From Gammaproteobacteria bacterium (GTDB taxonomy: Bacteria; Pseudomonadota; Gammaproteobacteria; Arenicellales; Poriferihabitantaceae), in NCBI GenBank assembly GCA_009839585.1, contig VXPI01000325.1, positions 1 to 9,891 of the forward strand: a stretch of DNA of 9,891 nt, written 5' to 3'. Positions 6,767 to 9,891 of the stretch are shown here, piece by piece. A program made the translations under genes and the position numbers. Every line of letters starts with the position of its first letter. The first letter of the stretch is position 1. The notes under the pieces are model-generated. The model saw nothing but the letters and a program-made list of their open reading frames with translations, made no database searches and was not told the origin of the DNA.

Positions 6767-8957
6767 GAATCAATTTGTAGTAGGCACTGCCTGTGGCGTA
6801 AAGATCCTTGTGAGTTCCCTCTTCCACGATGAGGCCTTTGTCCACCACGATAATTCGGTCGGCATCGCGAATCGTGCTCAAACGATGTGCAACGATCAGG
6901 CAGGAGCAACCGCGACGCCGAATGCGATCATCAATCAGTTGTTCAGTGGTCGCATCAAGCGCACTCGTTGCTTCATCAAGAATCAGCATGGAAGGATTGT
7001 AGACGAGTGCCCGGGCGATTTCCATGCGCTGCCGTTGCCCACCACTGAAATTGCGCCCACCTTCATCAACAAAGGCATCATAGCCTGCGGGGCGTTTCAT
7101 GATTTCATCGTGAAGTGCCGCATCCTGCGCCGCTGCCGTCAGAAACTGGTCCGGGGTGGTTGCATCCCACATGGTTAGATTGTCCCTTATGGTGGCAGCA
7201 AACAGGAACGAATGCTGGTTGACAATAGCTATGGATCTGCAGAACACCTCTCTAGGGATATCCGCCAACGGACGGTCATCATACAAAATCTCTCCAGACC
7301 AAGGCTGATGCAGTCCAGCAGCCAATAACGCCAGAGTGGACTTCCCCGAACCACTCGGCCCGACAATGGCGATGCGCTGGCCTGGTTCGACAAGAAGATT
7401 AAAATCCCTGATCAATGGTGGACGGTTACGTTGGAAGCCGAGCGTGACATTTCTAATTTCCAGGCGTCCAGTCAAGCGTAATCGACCGTCCAGAGTTGCA
7501 ATTTCCTGTTTTCCCTTTGACTTATGTTCGAGTTTTAGACGGGTGTCCTGTGGTGAATCGAAAACATCATCCATTCTTGAGAAATCGGCTTCCAGCGTTT
7601 TGATCAGGTCGGAATATTGGGCGATCCGGGAAACTGGTGTTATGAAATTACTGGCCAGGATATACAGGCCCATCAATGTGCCAATTGTCATTTCGCCAGT
7701 TATGACTCGCAACCCGCCAATACCGAATACGATAGCTGCGATCAGCACTTGAAAGAACCCGGATAAGGATGCCACTACATGACCAAGTTCAATAAATTCC
7801 TGTCGTGCTCCAAGTTCACGAGCCTGTCTGCCGCCCCATCGTGAAAAGAAGTCGCTTTCTCGGCCAGTTGCCTGCAGGGATTCAATTGTCTTGATTCCCG
7901 CAGTACCCATCCCAACCAGCATACCCTGTTCCCGACGCAATTGATGGCTGTGGTCCCGGCGAAAGCCGGTTAATGCATGAGCCGCGAGAATGCATAGAAA
8001 CCCCATGGCTAAAACTGCCATTGCCAGCCATGCATCCAGATAAAGCATCACGACCAGAAAAGAAATGCTCATGACCAGATCAACAGCCAATCGACCAAAT
8101 TGACCGGCACCTTTTTCGGCAATCTGGTCGATCAGTCGCATACGCATGGCGAGGTCCCCTGCAAAACGATGGACAAAAAAGCGCATGGGAAGCCATAACA
8201 ATCGATCCAGATAGCGTTCGGATTGATTTATCGACACTCTCAGAACGAGTTCACGTAACGAACGTAACTGCAGCCAAGTCAGTAGCCAGGTCAGCCCTCC
8301 GACGACCAGCATCGCCATGAATAGCGGTAGCCCCAGATTTTGCTGGTGGGCTATCAGTATGCGATCCACGAATAATGCAAGCAAAATCGGCAAGACCAGC
8401 GAAATCAGCGCGAGTAACAAACCGTAAGAAGCTGCCTTGGTCATAATAGTGCGGTGACTGCGCAACCATGGCCACAAGTGTCTGATTATGCCCGGAGGGT
8501 TTCCGGAAGGGGTGAAGCCTTTCCCTGGCACCAGCACCAGTCCGATACCGGTAAAATTACGATTAAACGTATTAGCATTAACAATACGATGGCCTTGTGC
8601 GGGATCGTTCAGGTAGTATCGGTCATTTGCGATCCGTTCCAGAACAACAAAATGCCTGAATTCCCAGAACAGGATCATCGGAAGAGGGTGTTTGGACAAT
8701 TGTTGGGTCTGAATACTGTGTCCCGTAGCAGTCATTCCATATTTGCGGGCGGCAACAGCGATATCTTCAAGGTTGGAACCGTCCCGCCCTACAAAACAAT
8801 CATCACGCAATTGCTCCAGGGATTGCCAGCATCCATAATGGGAAAGTACGATTCCAAGGCAAGCAGCACCGCAGTCGGTTGCTGCCAACTGCATGTACAG
8901 AGGTGTACGGTTCCGCAATCCCGGTTTGCCGAAATAGGGAGAAAGCAATTTCAACAA
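6756..8957 (-). CDS. NHLM-type C39 peptidase-containing ABC exporter (ABC1)
   Basis: 733 residues. An N-terminal C39 peptidase cuts the leader after Gly-Gly. The visible catalytic set is Gln23, Cys29 (in TDCGAACLG), His102 (in FRHFVVLE) and Asp118 (in NDPAQG), so the peptidase looks intact. The permease spans about 165-430. The ATPase domain has Walker A GPSGSGKST at 533-541, signature NFSGGQ at 636-641, Walker B MLILDEATSALD at 657-668 and the switch His at 691. It acts in the inner membrane, maturing and exporting the precursor encoded at 9724-9891. The start is a TTG, because an in-frame TAG lies three codons upstream and the next ATG (Met22) would cut into the conserved start of the peptidase domain. 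No strong ribosome binding site precedes it, so the exact start is uncertain. It is the first gene of the tight five-gene block. Confidence 0.95.
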   Translation of the reverse strand: MLKLLSPYFGKPGLRNRTPLYMQLAATDCGAACLGIVLSHYGCWQSLEQLRDDCFVGRDGSNLEDIAVAARKYGMTATGHSIQTQQLSKHPLPMILFWEFRHFVVLERIANDRYYLNDPAQGHRIVNANTFNRNFTGIGLVLVPGKGFTPSGNPPGIIRHLWPWLRSHRTIMTKAASYGLLLALISLVLPILLALFVDRILIAHQQNLGLPLFMAMLVVGGLTWLLTWLQLRSLRELVLRVSINQSERYLDRLLWLPMRFFVHRFAGDLAMRMRLIDQIAEKGAGQFGRLAVDLVMSISFLVVMLYLDAWLAMAVLAMGFLCILAAHALTGFRRDHSHQLRREQGMLVGMGTAGIKTIESLQATGRESDFFSRWGGRQARELGARQEFIELGHVVASLSGFFQVLIAAIVFGIGGLRVITGEMTIGTLMGLYILASNFITPVSRIAQYSDLIKTLEADFSRMDDVFDSPQDTRLKLEHKSKGKQEIATLDGRLRLTGRLEIRNVTLGFQRNRPPLIRDFNLLVEPGQRIAIVGPSGSGKSTLALLAAGLHQPWSGEILYDDRPLADIPREVFCRSIAIVNQHSFLFAATIRDNLTMWDATTPDQFLTAAAQDAALHDEIMKRPAGYDAFVDEGGRNFSGGQRQRMEIARALVYNPSMLILDEATSALDATTEQLIDDRIRRRGCSCLIVAHRLSTIRDADRIIVVDKGLIVEEGTHKDLYATGSAYYKLIHGE

Positions 8958-9515
8958 CTCAGTCTATACTGCGTGAATGTCAGTGACCAAGTTGCGGAAA
9001 GTGCCATGGAAATCCATGCGGCTGACAACGCAGATTGCTAACTGGAACATGCATTTGCAAGACTATCCGGATCGTAGCAGGTAAAGACTACCGACGAATA
9101 TCCCTGACCTGAATGGACAATAACACTGGCATTTTCTCAAACTCCCATTTTTGTATGAGTATCAGGTCAAAGACAGGCCACCCCGGGCATGACCGTTGTG
9201 GCGATTGATCAGACAACGCACCTTAAGATACAGCCTTGCAAGTTATTCCGGGTTTGGAATATCCATGTCCGAGTACCTTATAGCCCTGCTGGAGCAGGAC
9301 ACGAAAAGCACGACGAATCAAGTTTCATGCGTTTCACTACGGGCTAAGTTGTGACTTTGCGTAATTAACATCCGGTTCTTGCTTGAAGATCGCTTGTTGT
9401 CCTTACATGAACATTTCCCTGCTCAAAAGGAAAGCCGGATCAGTCGATCCAGTCATGGTCAATGTCCTGAAGTCCTTACTGCTATCAGTAGTCAGGAGTG
9501 CAAGACCAGGGCAAT
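8958..9515. other. Gap where the rest of a HlyD-type adaptor would be expected
   Basis: About 560 bases between the truncated adaptor ORF and the exporter gene. All three minus-strand frames are broken by stops. I see none of the conserved adaptor blocks: the biotinyl-lipoyl-like halves, coiled coil, or the C-terminal segments before the exporter. A few short open stretches remain, for example one containing VIVHSGQGYSSVVFTCYDPD near 9111-9052, but none is recognisable. No clear promoter or T-run terminator was found. A weak promoter-like TTGGTC, 16 bases, TATAGA lies only some six bases before the TTG start of the exporter and is not convincing. Confidence 0.5.
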
Positions 9516-9689
9516 TCACATCAGTGCAAGCACACCCCCAGCCGTTAAGCCGAATACCAAAACCAGAAGCGCCACTCGGAAAATTTGCTCGTTCGGACCG
9601 GTTACTCGCAATAAATCATCAAGATTTTCTGGCTGTATACTCCAGAGCAACGCTTCCTTGCGATATGTAATCCTGTCTTGAGTAACCAT
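9516..9689 (-). pseudogene. N-terminal fragment of an NHLM HlyD-type secretion adaptor
   Basis: A 57-residue ORF from ATG 9689 to TGA 9516. The segment YRKEALLWSIQPENLDDLLR, followed by VTGP, matches the characteristic start of NHLM-system HlyD-type proteins, normally of the form FRK-x-AL-x-x-x-x-SPE-x-LD-x-L-x-x-VT-x-P. It is followed by one membrane segment, about residues 36-57 (IFRVALLVLVFGLTAGG). The protein stops exactly at the end of that segment. The family's full protein is about 400 residues, with a long periplasmic arm that links the exporter to the cell envelope. Its place between precursor and ABC1 is also the usual one for the adaptor. No strong ribosome binding site is seen before the ATG. 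It may be a decayed gene, or a short membrane protein kept on purpose; the clean ORF leaves both open. Confidence 0.65.
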
Positions 9690-9708
9690 GAACAATAGCA
9701 GGTCTATG

Positions 9709-9724
9709 ACTAGATGGATCTAGT
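9709..9724 (-). repeat. Palindrome at the precursor stop codon
   Basis: ACTAGAT (9709-9715) and ATCTAGT (9718-9724) are perfect inverse copies around two bases; the last base belongs to the precursor stop codon. In RNA this gives a six-pair stem with a four-base loop, A/U rich and without a T-run. It might mark the precursor 3' end or slow read-through into the transport genes, but it is too weak to call a terminator. Confidence 0.35.
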
Positions 9725-9891
9725 TACCAGCTATCTCCGCCCGGTGCAAACCCTCCAGAGGCATCCCGCAAATCCTTGTCGGAAAGACGACTGCCTGCCG
9801 GTGGCAAGACTATATGAAAGTCGGTGGCACCTTCTTCGTGTACATGGACAGAAAAGGAGTCTGGAACCGTAAACCCGGTCACATCCTGAAT
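9724..9891 (-). CDS. NHLP leader-type RiPP precursor, C-terminal 55 residues (5' end outside window)
   Basis: An open frame enters at 9891 and ends with TAA at 9724-9726. The 55 visible residues contain GFTVPDSFSVHVHEE, then FHIVLPPAGSRLSDKDLRDASGG. This is the hallmark end of nitrile-hydratase-like leader peptides: P-x-x-x-x-V-x-V-x-E, h-x-VLPP, LS-x-x-[ED]L, then Gly-Gly. Cutting after Gly-Gly (visible residues 46-47) leaves FAPGGDSW. The leader guides modifying enzymes and the C39 exporter at 8957-6756. The core has no Cys and one Ser, so lanthionine or multiple thiazole chemistry is unlikely. Pro, Asp, Trp and Phe are possible oxygenase targets. A second Gly-Gly in the core (51-52) would leave only DSW. 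It lies 34 bases before the adaptor fragment. The leader assignment is strong; more precursors may lie upstream, out of view. Confidence 0.88.
   Translation of the reverse strand: MQDVTGFTVPDSFSVHVHEEGATDFHIVLPPAGSRLSDKDLRDASGGFAPGGDSW

Noticed and set aside
8454..9041. Plus-strand ORF of 195 codons opposite the start of the C39 exporter
   Set aside because: It is mostly antisense to the well supported C39 peptidase coding region and shows no protein-like pattern.
9285..9298. CCTGCT-GG-AGCAGG near-palindrome considered as a terminator
   Set aside because: The loop is only two bases and no T-run follows on either strand.
9189..9347. Plus-strand ORF of 52 codons in the gap
   Set aside because: It has no good ribosome binding site, no known motif and no context, and the length is within chance.
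9379..9681. Plus-strand ORFs of about 100 codons
   Set aside because: They lie opposite the HlyD-type N-terminal fragment, whose family signature is clear on the minus strand.
1..9891. CRISPR array, tRNA, rRNA or insertion sequence
   Set aside because: I saw no regularly spaced repeats, no cloverleaf-like stretch and no transposase reading frame.

Overview
The window holds most of one RiPP (ribosomally made, modified peptide) cluster of the NHLM/NHLP type (nitrile-hydratase-like leader peptide). All of it is read on the minus strand, from right to left. The organism looks like a Gram-negative bacterium, probably a proteobacterium. The grounds are a lipobox lipoprotein, an NHLM exporter pair with a HlyD-type adaptor trace, a near-consensus sigma70 promoter and roughly even base composition. 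The species cannot be fixed from the sequence.

Right edge (9516-9891): the 3' part of an NHLP precursor gene. It has a typical leader end (LPP, then LSDKDLRDASGG) and a core of only eight residues, FAPGGDSW. Its 5' end lies outside the window. A 57-residue ORF follows, matching the N-terminus and membrane anchor of the NHLM HlyD-type secretion protein, but it stops right after the membrane segment. Next come about 560 bases with no recognisable gene, where the rest of the adaptor would be expected.

Core operon (8957-1010): five tightly packed genes. They are a C39-peptidase/permease/ATPase (NHLM ABC1 type), a second ABC transporter with a long N-terminal region and no peptidase (NHLM ABC2 type), a CmcJ/NvfI-type iron/2-oxoglutarate oxygenase candidate, a class I SAM methyltransferase, and a protein of about 345 residues that I cannot assign. 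ABC1/ABC2 overlap by 11 bases, ABC2/oxygenase overlap by 4, and the later gaps are 10 and 18 bases, so they are probably one transcription unit. The likely scheme is this: the oxygenase, methyltransferase and unknown protein modify the short core while the leader is attached. ABC1 then cuts after Gly-Gly, and the two ABC proteins drive export. No LanM, YcaO, radical SAM or protease other than C39 is visible, so the modification set is unusual.

Left part (1-1009): about 530 non-coding bases after the operon contain several inverted repeats. Then comes a compact block at 384-480: a sigma70 promoter with perfect TTGACA and TATAAT hexamers, a dyad around its -10 box, and two stem-loops each followed by a T-run. 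All of these point leftward. At the edge, the start of a lipoprotein gene runs out of the window.
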